33,142 nucleotides of DNA from JBPBPI01 sp050954885 (GCA_050954885.1 JBPBPI010000091.1:1-33142), one strand, 5' to 3'. Shown: positions 1 through 7,999, numbered from the stretch's first letter. Numbers and translations are program-made. Notes: generated by a model from the letters alone, not told the origin.

Positions 1-78
1 TGTTTAAGAAAAGAAAAATACAAACACCCCAACTTCTTAGAAAACCTTGATCAACAATTAATCAATATGGGTAATTAA
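1..78 (+). CDS. C-terminal end of an unknown gene (partial)
   Basis: Frame 1 is open from the first base to a TAA at 76-78 and gives a 25-residue polar tail ending DQQLINMGN. It would be the 3' end of a gene starting outside the window. Nothing in the tail identifies a family, and a 78-base open frame can arise by chance. From 79 to 286 I see no convincing gene; an ATG at 80 opens only 25 codons with no ribosome binding site. Confidence 0.3.
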   Translation, partial: CLRKEKYKHPNFLENLDQQLINMGN

Positions 79-286
79 TATGTCAATTAGCTATAGCATT
101 AAAAGATTGTATAGAATTCGTCGTTTTGTTATGGTCAAATCCATTGTCAATTTTTAAAAATTGTTGGAAGAAACATTGTTTATATTTTTTCATTCTTCTT
201 TGCCTTATCATCGAATGTGATGTCATTTACTGATCCCAATTCTGATATTCAATCAACAATTTTTTAAGATTATTTACATTAAACCA

Positions 287-1564
287 ATGTCGCTATTCAT
301 TCATCTTTGCCCTATTTTACTTTTTATCTGCCTTTATGTGGGAAGTGGGCTTTATTTTTCCTCTCAAGGTGTTGAGAACGCTTTTTATCAAGTATCTCCA
401 ACCTTTGCGATCTTACCTGCCCTTGCACTTGCTTGGGCCTTGTTAAAAGAAGATACCCAAACCCGAATGAATCGTTTTTTGGACGGTGTCCGGCATCGTG
501 ATATCATCACCATGTGTTTGATTTTCTTGCTAGCGGGTGCTTTCAGTACAGTAACCAAAGCCATTGGCAGTGCGGATTCAACCATCCACTTGGCCTTAAA
601 TTTTATCTCACCTCAATTTTTATTGATTGGTCTTTTCTTGACCACTTCTTTTATTGCAACAGCCATTGGAACGTCGATGGGAGCGGTTGCAACTTTGGGA
701 CCCATTGCGGCGGGCCTTGCAAGCCAAGGCGCATTTCCGCTGGAATTGGCTATGGCAACCGTGGTAGGGGGTGCCATGTTTGGAGATAATCTTTCTATCA
801 TATCCGATACCACCATTGCATCCATCATGTCCCAGGGGGCCAATTTACAGGAAAAGTTAAAGATTAATATTAAAGTTGCGGCCATTGCTTTTGCCATCAC
901 CGTGATTATTTTATTTTTTGCCCATGATCACACCATGATCCTTGAAACACGTCCTTATTCTTGGATGCTCATCACTCCCTATATCTTCTTAATTCTTTTG
1001 GCAAGCTTTGGCGTCAATGTGTTTATCAGTCTTGTCTTTGCCCTGGTTTGGTCAGGGATTATTGGATTTTGGCACAGCGGATATGATATTTTTCATTTTG
1101 GCCGCGACATTGTGTCGGGGTTTCAAAGCATGCATGAAATTATGTTGCTATCTTTGTTGGTTGGTGGTCTTTCGGGACTAACCTATAAAGGATCCGAAGC
1201 TTTGATTGCGTCACTCAATAAATTTTCCTCAACGCGGTTTGGCAAGCGTGCTGGTCAACTTCTGATCGCCAAAATTGTGTCAATTTTTGATATTCTATTG
1301 GCCAACAATACGATTGCCATTATCTTCAGTGGTGAGGTTGCCAAAGAAATTGCCAAAAAATATCACATCCCTAGCCATTATAGTGCGTCCTGGCTTCATA
1401 TTTTTTCCTGTGTATTTCAAGGGATTATTCCCTATGGCGCTCAAATTTTATTGGCCAGTTCCATTGCCGGCGTCTCGCCTTTAAGCTTGATAAGTCAGGT
1501 TTATTATTGCTACGCCTTGGGCATCGTCGCCGTTCTTTACATTCTTTTCAATCGTAAATTATGA
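287..1564 (+). CDS. nhaC: NhaC-family Na+/H+ antiporter
   Basis: Polytopic inner-membrane protein of 425 residues, expected to exchange Na+ for H+ and so maintain cytoplasmic pH and sodium. The family shows in the conserved small-residue segment GTSMGAVATLGPIAAG (about residues 127-142) followed by GGAMFGDNLSIISDTTIAS (about 160-178), typical of the Na+/H+ antiporter NhaC domain. About ten hydrophobic segments are visible. The ATG at 287 lacks a clear Shine-Dalgarno sequence. The gene stands alone and ends in TGA, convergent with a minus-strand secreted-protein gene. The exact substrate cannot be read from sequence; related proteins may exchange malate/lactate or other ions. Confidence 0.85.
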   Translation: MSLFIHLCPILLFICLYVGSGLYFSSQGVENAFYQVSPTFAILPALALAWALLKEDTQTRMNRFLDGVRHRDIITMCLIFLLAGAFSTVTKAIGSADSTIHLALNFISPQFLLIGLFLTTSFIATAIGTSMGAVATLGPIAAGLASQGAFPLELAMATVVGGAMFGDNLSIISDTTIASIMSQGANLQEKLKINIKVAAIAFAITVIILFFAHDHTMILETRPYSWMLITPYIFLILLASFGVNVFISLVFALVWSGIIGFWHSGYDIFHFGRDIVSGFQSMHEIMLLSLLVGGLSGLTYKGSEALIASLNKFSSTRFGKRAGQLLIAKIVSIFDILLANNTIAIIFSGEVAKEIAKKYHIPSHYSASWLHIFSCVFQGIIPYGAQILLASSIAGVSPLSLISQVYYCYALGIVAVLYILFNRKL

Positions 1565-1635
1565 CACAAGAAAAGGTTTAGAATTTATGTTGTTAAACAG
1601 ATGTTGCTGAATTAAAGGCTTTCAATTTTCAATAA

Positions 1636-2754
1636 TTATTTCCTTATAAAAATAACTTCCTCAATATGGGGATGTTTCAGTCTTTTGTGTATAAAAATAA
1701 CTTTCTCAATATTCGTATATTTCCATGGCTCGTTCTCAAAAAAATTGCCTTTAAAAAATTCATCTTCAGATTGTTCTTCATCTTCATCTTCATCTTCATC
1801 TTCATCTTCATCTTCATCTTCATCTTCATCATAATGATAAATTTTGAGAAAAAAATCTAAATATAATATTTTAATATTTGATTCTGCTAGTCCTTTAATT
1901 AATATTTCTAATATTATTGGTGCTATTTCTGAATCTGACAAATCAAGAGTATGAATTTGAGGAGTTACTTTAAGCGATTGAATAAGCAGATTTATTTTCT
2001 CTTTTGCCTCTATTTTATTTAAATCAAAATCAGAATCACGATCAATACTAAATGGACCCTCATAAAATCTTAAACTATCAATTTGACTGTTTTTAAGAAA
2101 GGCCCAATATTTTTTTGGTAATCTTACTGCTTTTCCGCAAAGGCTATACCAAAAAAAACTAGGTATTTTTTCAAAATCTTTTACTTCTATTATTCTTCTA
2201 TTTCCTTCTGTAAAGTGATTATATCCTTCAACAATAAGCCTCAGAAAATTAATTGTTCTTTTATGTAAAAGATTACACACGGGTTTGATGGGCAAATGTT
2301 CAAAACCTGTTTTATCAATATCTTGATAGGAATAACCAGTCACAAGGGTGAAAAAGCGACGATTAACTTGAATAATAGTCACATCACAATGCGGTAGAAT
2401 GTGGTGAAAAAAAATCTCATCCGACAAATTATTTAAATTTACACAAATTGGTTTATCCAACGCAGTTTGATTCACATTTAAAACTATTTGTGGGTTATAA
2501 GCTTGTTTCCACATTTCTGTAAAATAATAATAGGGCATTTGGATTAAAGACCGCAACAGACTGATCATTGTTGGATGATGTACAATTCTTGGCACCTGAT
2601 CATCTATTGTAAGAGATTGAGAAACAGGCAATTGGTTCTTTGTCTTTGTGTCAAACTCTTCGCTAAAAGAATACGAGGTTTGTAAAGAATTACATTCTAT
2701 CCCTAATCCCAAAATCAATCCTGTAACTCTTAACCAATTTGTGGCAAATGACAT
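1636..2754 (-). CDS. Secreted protein with F-box-like segment and Asp-Glu repeat (paralog A)
   Basis: A 372-residue protein with a hydrophobic N-terminus (residues 8-20), probably a Sec signal. Residues about 107-142 read like an F-box: NLSDEIFFHHIL, then HCDVTIIQVNRRFFTLV, matching the LPDE...VCRRF..L pattern of F-box helices. A leucine-patterned region follows at about 265-305 (LHTLDLSDSEI type, LRR-like), then nine Asp-Glu pairs. F-box domains in eukaryotes bind Skp1 in SCF ubiquitin ligases; that this protein does so is inference. It is the tandem paralog of the gene at 2862-3878. The F-box-like block and the ENEPWKYTNIEKVIFI tail are near-identical in both, while the N-terminal third and the middle have diverged. 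The ATG at 2754 follows AAAGAAATTAAAG. Confidence 0.6.
   Translation of the reverse strand: MSFATNWLRVTGLILGLGIECNSLQTSYSFSEEFDTKTKNQLPVSQSLTIDDQVPRIVHHPTMISLLRSLIQMPYYYFTEMWKQAYNPQIVLNVNQTALDKPICVNLNNLSDEIFFHHILPHCDVTIIQVNRRFFTLVTGYSYQDIDKTGFEHLPIKPVCNLLHKRTINFLRLIVEGYNHFTEGNRRIIEVKDFEKIPSFFWYSLCGKAVRLPKKYWAFLKNSQIDSLRFYEGPFSIDRDSDFDLNKIEAKEKINLLIQSLKVTPQIHTLDLSDSEIAPIILEILIKGLAESNIKILYLDFFLKIYHYDEDEDEDEDEDEDEDEDEEQSEDEFFKGNFFENEPWKYTNIEKVIFIHKRLKHPHIEEVIFIRK
1645..1712. repeat. 45-bp-period partial tandem duplication at the 3' end of paralog A
   Basis: The 23 bases at 1645-1667 recur at 1690-1712 with one mismatch. The 45-base offset is 15 codons, so the last residues of the minus-strand protein repeat: IEKVIFI, then IEEVIFI. 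Paralog B has only one copy, so the duplication arose after the two genes separated. Confidence 0.8.
1776..1829. repeat. Hexanucleotide microsatellite (CTTCAT)x9 inside a coding region
   Basis: Nine perfect CTTCAT units (54 bp) lie inside the minus-strand F-box-like gene and encode nine Asp-Glu pairs. The unit is two codons long, so slippage would lengthen or shorten the acidic stretch without breaking the frame. The paralog at 2862-3878 has only a short acidic run (DNDSESED) at this place. Confidence 0.95.
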
Positions 2755-2756
2755 CT

Positions 2757-2858
2757 TTAATTTCTTTCGTTAAAATATGGCAATGAATAAAAGTCAACAT
2801 CTTGTTATGTTTGAAAAAATGACAGACCTTTGAGTTGCTAACGCATCGTGATAAAAGC
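2757..2858 (-). pseudogene. Relic of the JmjC/cupin oxygenase gene with internal deletion
   Basis: This gap between the two F-box-like genes contains two pieces of the neighbouring oxygenase gene (3875-4801), in order. Bases 2843-2858 are identical to 4146-4161, and the local frame reads FYHDALATQ as in the intact protein. Then, after a deletion, the bases before the paralog A start read FFQT-stop-QDVDFYSLPYF, matching the intact C-terminus LFQTEQEVSLYSLPHF. The remnant lacks roughly the region corresponding to 3930-4120 and carries a stop and a frame change. It shows that the duplicated unit included the oxygenase as well as the F-box-like gene. Confidence 0.85.
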
Positions 2859-2861
2859 TCA

Positions 2862-3878
2862 TCAAATTTTAATACACCAATCTATAAAAATAACTTTCTC
2901 AATATTCGTATATTTCCATGGCTCGTTCTTAAGAAACCCATCTTTAAAAAATTTATCTTCAGATTCAGAATCGTTATCACACATTTTGATAAAATCACTT
3001 AAATATAATACTTTAATACTTGAACCTGTCAGACCTTTAATTAATCTCTCGAGTTGAAACAGGGTTATGCCTGTATCTACCAAATCAAGTGTATGAAGCT
3101 GGGAAGCTGCTTTAAGCGGTTTAATTATTTGATCTATGCTAGATTCTATCTCTTGTATGTTAGAAGGCGTTATTTTATTAAAATATGGAAAATCAAAGAT
3201 AAAAAACTTCCATCTACAAATTTGACTTTTTTCAACATACATCCAATGTTTCTGTGGAATTTTGTTTATTTCTCCACAAAGGCTATACCATAGAAAACTG
3301 GGTATTTTTTCAATAGATAAAGGTATAGTTTTGTATTCACCATTTGCTAAAAGAAATTTTGAAAAATCAATTTTTCTTTTCTGTAAAAGATTACATACGG
3401 GTTTAATAGGCAAATGTCCAAAACCTGTTTTATTAATGTCTTGATAAGGATAACCGGTCACAAGGGTGAAAAAGCGGCGATTAACTTGAATGATAGTCAC
3501 ATCACAATGGGGTAAAATATAATGAAAAAAAATATCGTCTGGCAAATTATTCCAATTTATATTAATTAACTTATCCAACAGAATTCGACGGCTATTTAGA
3601 ACTATTTGTAATTTTATTTCCCATAATTTTTTTGTAAAAAGACGATAAGGTATTTCGACCAAAGACCATAAATTACTATCTATTTTTGGATGATTTATTT
3701 TTTTTAACGATTGCTCTTCCATAGCAACAAATTCATAATTTGATGAATTCTTTACTTCTATGTCATATTCTTCTTCAAAAAAATAACAAGCTTGAGCAGC
3801 ATTACATTCCATCCATAATGCCAAAGTTAATCCTACAATGCTTAACCAATTTTTGGCAAATCGCATCTTCAATTTCAT
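2862..3878 (-). CDS. Secreted protein with F-box-like segment (paralog B)
   Basis: A 338-residue protein with a hydrophobic leader (about 11-24, ending near CNAAQA). The F-box-like segment at about 108-145 is the clearest of the three in the window: NNLPDDIFFHYIL followed by HCDVTIIQVNRRFFTLV. It is followed by YQDINKTGFGHLPIKPVCNLL, shared with paralog A. A leucine-patterned stretch at about 255-290 (LHTLDLVDTGI) and an EPWKYTNIEKVIFI tail follow. The first ATG overlaps the oxygenase stop (ATGA, 3875-3878), which suggests translational coupling; an ATG at 3866 aligns better with the start of paralog A and may be the real one. Skp1 binding or ubiquitin ligase function is inference from motif resemblance only. 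Confidence 0.6.
   Translation of the reverse strand: MKLKMRFAKNWLSIVGLTLALWMECNAAQACYFFEEEYDIEVKNSSNYEFVAMEEQSLKKINHPKIDSNLWSLVEIPYRLFTKKLWEIKLQIVLNSRRILLDKLININWNNLPDDIFFHYILPHCDVTIIQVNRRFFTLVTGYPYQDINKTGFGHLPIKPVCNLLQKRKIDFSKFLLANGEYKTIPLSIEKIPSFLWYSLCGEINKIPQKHWMYVEKSQICRWKFFIFDFPYFNKITPSNIQEIESSIDQIIKPLKAASQLHTLDLVDTGITLFQLERLIKGLTGSSIKVLYLSDFIKMCDNDSESEDKFFKDGFLKNEPWKYTNIEKVIFIDWCIKI
2883..2929. repeat. 47-bp perfect direct repeat shared with 1690-1736
   Basis: Bases 2883-2929 are identical to 1690-1736 over 47 positions, both in the 3' coding ends of the paired F-box-like genes. The F-box-like part of the two genes differs at many third codon positions, so this patch is more alike than expected from the age of the duplication. 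Local gene conversion is a possible cause. Confidence 0.9.
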
Positions 3879-4801
3879 TTCTTAAAATGCGGCAGTGAAT
3901 AAAGACTAACCTCTTGTTCTGTTTGAAAAAGTTGCTGCACTTTAGTTTGAAATGTATCCTCTTTGATAATCTCAGCCAAATGATTCATCAATACCCCGCA
4001 GTTTTTGGGTAAATTATGAGGATTTAGATAATGACGGAAAGAAGCATGGTCCAGAGCGGCTTCAAATAGCAAGCTGATGAGATCCAGGCCAATGGGCCGT
4101 GCCAGGCCCAAGGTTACGTGCATGGAGGGACCCTGTGTTGCCAGTGCATCGTGATAAAAGCCGCGCGGAATATAAAGAAAGTCACCAGGCCTGAGGGTAA
4201 TTTCTGCCAGTAACGCACCTTTGGCTTGATCGTGCTGCGCCTGGGTGAACTGATCAAATTTGGGATGAGCAATAGGGGCTTCAAAACGTTGCGCATAAAG
4301 ACGCCACACCTTTTGTCCTTCGGCTTGAAAAACAAAGACATCGTGAACATCAAAATGACTGTCAAAAGCAGGAATCGCATTCATAGACGCATAAAGATTG
4401 GCTTGGATTTGTCCGCCAAAGGTTTGCCTAAGACAACCCGCCAATCGTTTAATATCAGGTACCAAAGATTCAACATCATTTAACACCAATGATCCCCCTT
4501 GAGAAAGCCAATGCTGCACCGCAGGGGGATGAGGTCGATAGATCATTTGTCCTTGATGTGACGGCACCTGAGTACAATATTGTGTGATTGGCACAGGTTC
4601 TTTGTTAAAATAAAGTTTAAAATTATCGCAGGTCCAAAAGGCACTTTGTTCCAAAAGTCGATTTAAATTTATCCAATCGATCGCCTTCTTGCCGCGTTTT
4701 GAGGCATGATGTAAAAATTTTTGATCCAAATAGTCTTGCTGAAAAGTCTCAAGGGAAAGAGGCTTTAACCATTGTTCAAAAATATTTTCTGTTTTCATCA
4801 T
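3875..4801 (-). CDS. JmjC/cupin-4 family Fe(II)/2-oxoglutarate oxygenase, possibly a ribosomal protein hydroxylase
   Basis: A 308-residue cytoplasmic protein without a signal peptide. The cupin core carries the iron-binding HxD at H149-F-D151 in SHFDVHDVFVFQAEG, and the distal His at H217 in LYIPRGFYHDAL, as expected for the Cupin_4 / RoxA-MINA-NO66 group of 2-oxoglutarate-dependent oxygenases. Members hydroxylate ribosomal proteins such as L16; the substrate here cannot be read from sequence. The ATG at 4801 has AAAAGGA about six bases upstream. Its stop overlaps the start of the F-box-like gene 2862-3878 as ATGA, so the two are probably co-translated. A decayed second copy lies at 2757-2858. 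Confidence 0.8.
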   Translation of the reverse strand: MMKTENIFEQWLKPLSLETFQQDYLDQKFLHHASKRGKKAIDWINLNRLLEQSAFWTCDNFKLYFNKEPVPITQYCTQVPSHQGQMIYRPHPPAVQHWLSQGGSLVLNDVESLVPDIKRLAGCLRQTFGGQIQANLYASMNAIPAFDSHFDVHDVFVFQAEGQKVWRLYAQRFEAPIAHPKFDQFTQAQHDQAKGALLAEITLRPGDFLYIPRGFYHDALATQGPSMHVTLGLARPIGLDLISLLFEAALDHASFRHYLNPHNLPKNCGVLMNHLAEIIKEDTFQTKVQQLFQTEQEVSLYSLPHFKK

Positions 4802-4848
4802 TGATTCCTTTTGCTTATCTCGCTTAAACTACGCTGAAATTAATTTAG

Positions 4849-5589
4849 ATGCGAGTGCCTTTCATGAAACCTACGACAAAACGCCCTTTGATTGGCATTG
4901 CTTTGGATCAAGAAGTATCCAATATTTATTCTGCGTACCCCTGGTATGCGCTGCGTGAAGGATATAGTCTTGCCGTTGAAAAACAAGGAGGTGTGCCGAT
5001 TCTGTTGCCACCGCTGAAAGATCACATTTCAAGATACTTAGATCTGTTGGATGGTCTTTTGGTGCCCGGCAATGCGGCTGACATTCCGCCTCAACTCTAT
5101 GGTTGCGATCAAACTCATCCCAGTGTAAAAACCAAAGATCAACGTACAGAATTTGAAGTGGTATTGATTGGTGAAGCCAGATCGCGCAATCTCCCTTTTT
5201 TGGGTATATGTAATGGGTTGCAAGTATTAAATGTTATTTGTGGCGGCACCCTCATTCAACATATTCCAGATTATAATGCGCGTGGACTGACCCACGATCA
5301 AACGCAACCATCTCACGAGACCAGTCATACGGTGATTTTGAAAGAAAAGACTTTGTTACATCGCATTATGAATGCCCACCGCATTGAGGTGAACAGCACA
5401 CATCACCAAGCCATCGATCGTGTTGGATCGAATCTGGTGATCAACGCTTGGGCTGAAGATGGTATTATTGAAGGCGTTGAAGCCCTAGACCAAAAATTTT
5501 GTTTGGCGGTGCAATGGCATCCCGAATATTTAACAACCCCCCACGATCATTTATTATTTGATGCATTTATTAAGGCTTGTCAGTCATGA
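4849..5589 (+). CDS. puuD: Class I glutamine amidotransferase-like hydrolase (peptidase C26, PuuD type)
   Basis: A 246-residue protein of the C26 gamma-glutamyl hydrolase family. The nucleophile Cys is C121 in FLGICNGLQVLNVICGG, and the His-Glu partners are H224 and E226 in VQWHPEYL. PuuD cleaves gamma-glutamyl-GABA in putrescine breakdown, but no other puu gene is present here, so the substrate is uncertain. The first ATG is 4849; a second in-frame ATG at 4864 begins MKPTTKRPLIGIALD, which fits the usual family start, and could be the real one. The stop overlaps the rluB start as ATGA (5586-5589), forming a two-gene operon. Confidence 0.8.
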   Translation: MRVPFMKPTTKRPLIGIALDQEVSNIYSAYPWYALREGYSLAVEKQGGVPILLPPLKDHISRYLDLLDGLLVPGNAADIPPQLYGCDQTHPSVKTKDQRTEFEVVLIGEARSRNLPFLGICNGLQVLNVICGGTLIQHIPDYNARGLTHDQTQPSHETSHTVILKEKTLLHRIMNAHRIEVNSTHHQAIDRVGSNLVINAWAEDGIIEGVEALDQKFCLAVQWHPEYLTTPHDHLLFDAFIKACQS

Positions 5590-6344
5590 ACACCGAAGAA
5601 AATAAGACCGAAACTAAAGAACGTATTGCCAAAGTTATGGCCCGGGCGGGATTATGCTCGCGCCGCGATGCCGAAGTTTGGATTCGTGCCGGCCGCGTTA
5701 TTTTAAATGGCACTCAGTTGGACTCACCAGCAATCACAGTAGGACCAGAAGACGAAATTATGGTCGATGGTAAAATTTTACCCCAAGAAGATGATGTCCG
5801 ACTTTGGCTTTATCACAAGCCTCGTGGGCTGATCACAACCCATAAGGATCCCGAAGGACGACCAACGGTTTTTGACAATCTGCCCCGCGATATGCCGCGG
5901 GTAATTTCGGTGGGACGACTCGATGTCAATTCAGAGGGTCTTTTACTGTTGACCAACAGTGGCACCCTATCCCGCTTTTTTGAGCATCCTCAAACCCAAA
6001 TTCCGCGTATTTATCGCGTGCGCGTCTTTGGCAAAGTGGACCGAACCTTGCCGCAGCAAGTGCAGCGCGGCCTTACCATCGAGGGTATTTACTATGGTCC
6101 CATGACACTCACCGTTGAAGAATCTCAAGGGGCCAATACGTGGTTGAATTTAACGCTTTATGAAGGCAAAAATCGTGAAATCCGCAGAATTATTCAACAC
6201 TTTGGTCTGTCATTAAGTCGGTTAATTCGTGTGTCCTATGGACCCTTTAATTTGGCAACCCTTGCGCCCCATCAAGGGTGGGAAGTGCCCACACGACGTC
6301 TTAAAGCCGATTTAACGGATCTAGGTTATTTTGGGGGATCTTAA
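5586..6344 (+). CDS. rluB: 23S rRNA pseudouridine synthase, RluB/RsuA family
   Basis: About 252 residues. An N-terminal S4 RNA-binding domain (RIAKVMARAGLCSRRDAE, about 13-30) is followed by the catalytic domain with GRLDVNSEGLLLLTNSG, whose Asp is the catalytic residue. The family converts a uridine in rRNA to pseudouridine; RluB acts on 23S U2605 and RluE/RsuA are close relatives, so the exact site is inferred. I chose the ATG at 5586, which overlaps the upstream stop and has AAGG at 5572-5575 at good spacing. A TTG at 5577 also opens the frame but sits almost on that site. It converges with era. Confidence 0.87.
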   Translation: MNTEENKTETKERIAKVMARAGLCSRRDAEVWIRAGRVILNGTQLDSPAITVGPEDEIMVDGKILPQEDDVRLWLYHKPRGLITTHKDPEGRPTVFDNLPRDMPRVISVGRLDVNSEGLLLLTNSGTLSRFFEHPQTQIPRIYRVRVFGKVDRTLPQQVQRGLTIEGIYYGPMTLTVEESQGANTWLNLTLYEGKNREIRRIIQHFGLSLSRLIRVSYGPFNLATLAPHQGWEVPTRRLKADLTDLGYFGGS

Positions 6345-6419
6345 AGTTTTAATAAATTCTCTAAAATTGGAGAAAAGTACACTGAACTTTGCGAAGGACT
6401 TTTCTTCAGACTCTATAGC

Positions 6420-7316
6420 CTAAGCATCAAAGTTGAGATTCAAATCCGTATAATGTTGACGTTGTTCTGACCAATTTTCGGAAACTTTAACATGAAGAAA
6501 CAGATGAACTTGTTGGCCCAGGATTTCTTGAATTTCTTTAACTGCTGTCTCGCGAATATATTTAATTTGATGTCCGCCCTTGCCCAGTAAAATTCTTTTT
6601 TGGCCGTCTTTTTCAACATGGATGACTTGAGAGATCTTAACTGAACCATTGTCAAAATTTTCCCAAGCTTCTGTTTCAACATGAATCGAATAAGGCAATT
6701 CTTGATGCAAAGACCTGAAAATATGTTCCCGGGTAATTTCAGCCGACAACAAACGCATGGGCATGTCGGTCAATTGATCTTCAGGATACATCCAGGGTTG
6801 TTCTGGCATGGCTTGTTCCAACGCCTTTAACAACAAAGGAATGCCATCTTTTTTCTGAGCCGAAATTAAAAAAACCTGAGCAATATTGCGGCCCTCTGTC
6901 ATTTGCGTAATGAGTTCTAATAATTTTTTACGATCGATCAAATCAATTTTGTTGATCACCAAAAAAACCGGTGCGTCCGATTGTTGAAGGGCACGATCTA
7001 AAATTTTAAGCGTGTCGTCTTGATGACGGTGGCTGGCATCAGCCATAACCATTAAAACATCGGTATCAGAAATATTTTCCCAAGCGGCTGACACCATAGC
7101 ACGATCGAGCCTCTTTTTAGGCACAAAAATACCTGGCGTGTCGATCAACACAATCTGTGCCTCGTTCGACAGAGCAATACCTAAGACGCGACGACGCGTG
7201 GTTTGCACTTTAGGCGAGACAATAGACACTTTTGATCCCACCAAGGCATTGGTCAGGGTTGATTTTCCGACATTGGGAATACCCAAGATGGTGACAAAAC
7301 CGCAGGCTTGCGTCAT
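6420..7316 (-). CDS. era: GTPase Era
   Basis: A 298-residue ribosome-assembly GTPase that binds the 3' end of 16S rRNA. The G1 motif GIPNVGKST (12-20), G3 DTPG (59-62) and G4 NKID (122-125) are present. The C-terminal KH domain includes the GKGGHQIKYIRETAVKEI segment. Length is normal for the family. It is the last gene of a lepB-rnc-era operon, the usual alphaproteobacterial order, and its ATG overlaps the rnc stop by four bases. It terminates in TAG, which shows that TAG is a working stop codon here. Confidence 0.96.
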   Translation of the reverse strand: MTQACGFVTILGIPNVGKSTLTNALVGSKVSIVSPKVQTTRRRVLGIALSNEAQIVLIDTPGIFVPKKRLDRAMVSAAWENISDTDVLMVMADASHRHQDDTLKILDRALQQSDAPVFLVINKIDLIDRKKLLELITQMTEGRNIAQVFLISAQKKDGIPLLLKALEQAMPEQPWMYPEDQLTDMPMRLLSAEITREHIFRSLHQELPYSIHVETEAWENFDNGSVKISQVIHVEKDGQKRILLGKGGHQIKYIRETAVKEIQEILGQQVHLFLHVKVSENWSEQRQHYTDLNLNFDA

Positions 7317-7990
7317 GATTGACCTCGAACTTGATCTAACATTTTTTTGGCGGCCTTCTGTTCGGCTTCGCGTTTCGATGATCCTTCACCCATAAACATT
7401 TCTAATCCTTCAATTTGTACACCAATTTTAAATAACGGGTCGTGGTGTGGCCCTGTTTGTTCAAGTGTTATATAAGCGGGGGCGACTTTGCCCAAACCTT
7501 GCGCCCACTCTTGTAATAAAGATTTGGCGTCGCGTTCTAAATTTTCAGAGATCTCGAGTAAATCTGACCATTGTTGCAAGATAAAAATCTCGGCAACTTC
7601 AAGACCCCCATCCAAAAATAAAGCTGCAATCAAGGCTTCACAGGCATTGGCCACCGCTGATTTTTTCTTTAGTGCACTCAGGGTCCGATCGCGGCGCGAC
7701 TGGTTCAAGATCAAATGAATTTTAATATTCTCGGCCACTTGTGCCAAAACTTCTCGACTGACCAAATATGAAAAACGTGCGGCCAATATGCCTTCGTTAG
7801 ACTTTGGAAAGCGTAGAAACAAGGCTTTCGCCATCACCAGTCCCAACACACGATCGCCCAAAAATTCTAATCTTTCATTATTATGCTTTTTGCCTGTAAA
7901 ACTGGCATGAGTCAAAGCTTCTCTTAACAAAAAAATATCTTTAAAACGATAATTAATGGTTTGCTGGAGTTGAGTTTCTCCGATGCTCAC
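7313..7990 (-). CDS. rnc: Ribonuclease III
   Basis: About 225 residues. Processes rRNA precursors and other double-stranded RNA. The signature ERLEFLGDRVL is at about residues 39-49, and the second acidic site lies in NACEALIAALFLDGG. The C-terminal double-stranded RNA-binding domain runs from DAKSLLQEWAQ to EAEQKAAKKML. Both possible starts are GTG; the one at 7990 is preferred because AAGAGG (8001-7996) lies five bases upstream, overlapping the lepB stop, whereas the GTG at 7996 falls within that site. It overlaps era by four bases. The position equal to E. coli D114 is Asn. Confidence 0.95.
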   Translation of the reverse strand: MSIGETQLQQTINYRFKDIFLLREALTHASFTGKKHNNERLEFLGDRVLGLVMAKALFLRFPKSNEGILAARFSYLVSREVLAQVAENIKIHLILNQSRRDRTLSALKKKSAVANACEALIAALFLDGGLEVAEIFILQQWSDLLEISENLERDAKSLLQEWAQGLGKVAPAYITLEQTGPHHDPLFKIGVQIEGLEMFMGEGSSKREAEQKAAKKMLDQVRGQS

Positions 7991-7999
7991 GATCACCTC

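Noticed and set aside
80..157. 25-codon ORF after the partial first gene
   Set aside because: No ribosome site, domain or conserved context; expected by chance in AT-rich sequence.
1666..1860. Plus-strand ORF over the hexamer repeat (Ile-Phe repeats)
   Set aside because: It is the shadow of the Asp-Glu repeat on the opposite strand and has no ribosome site.
6345..6419. Hairpin terminator between rluB and era
   Set aside because: Only 4-5 bp stems with long loops are present and no clear T-run follows.
7313..7990. RNase III active-site loss (Asn for the acidic residue equal to E. coli D114)
   Set aside because: The other acidic residues and the RNA-binding domain are intact, and from memory Rickettsia enzymes have Asn at this place too, so it is probably a lineage feature.
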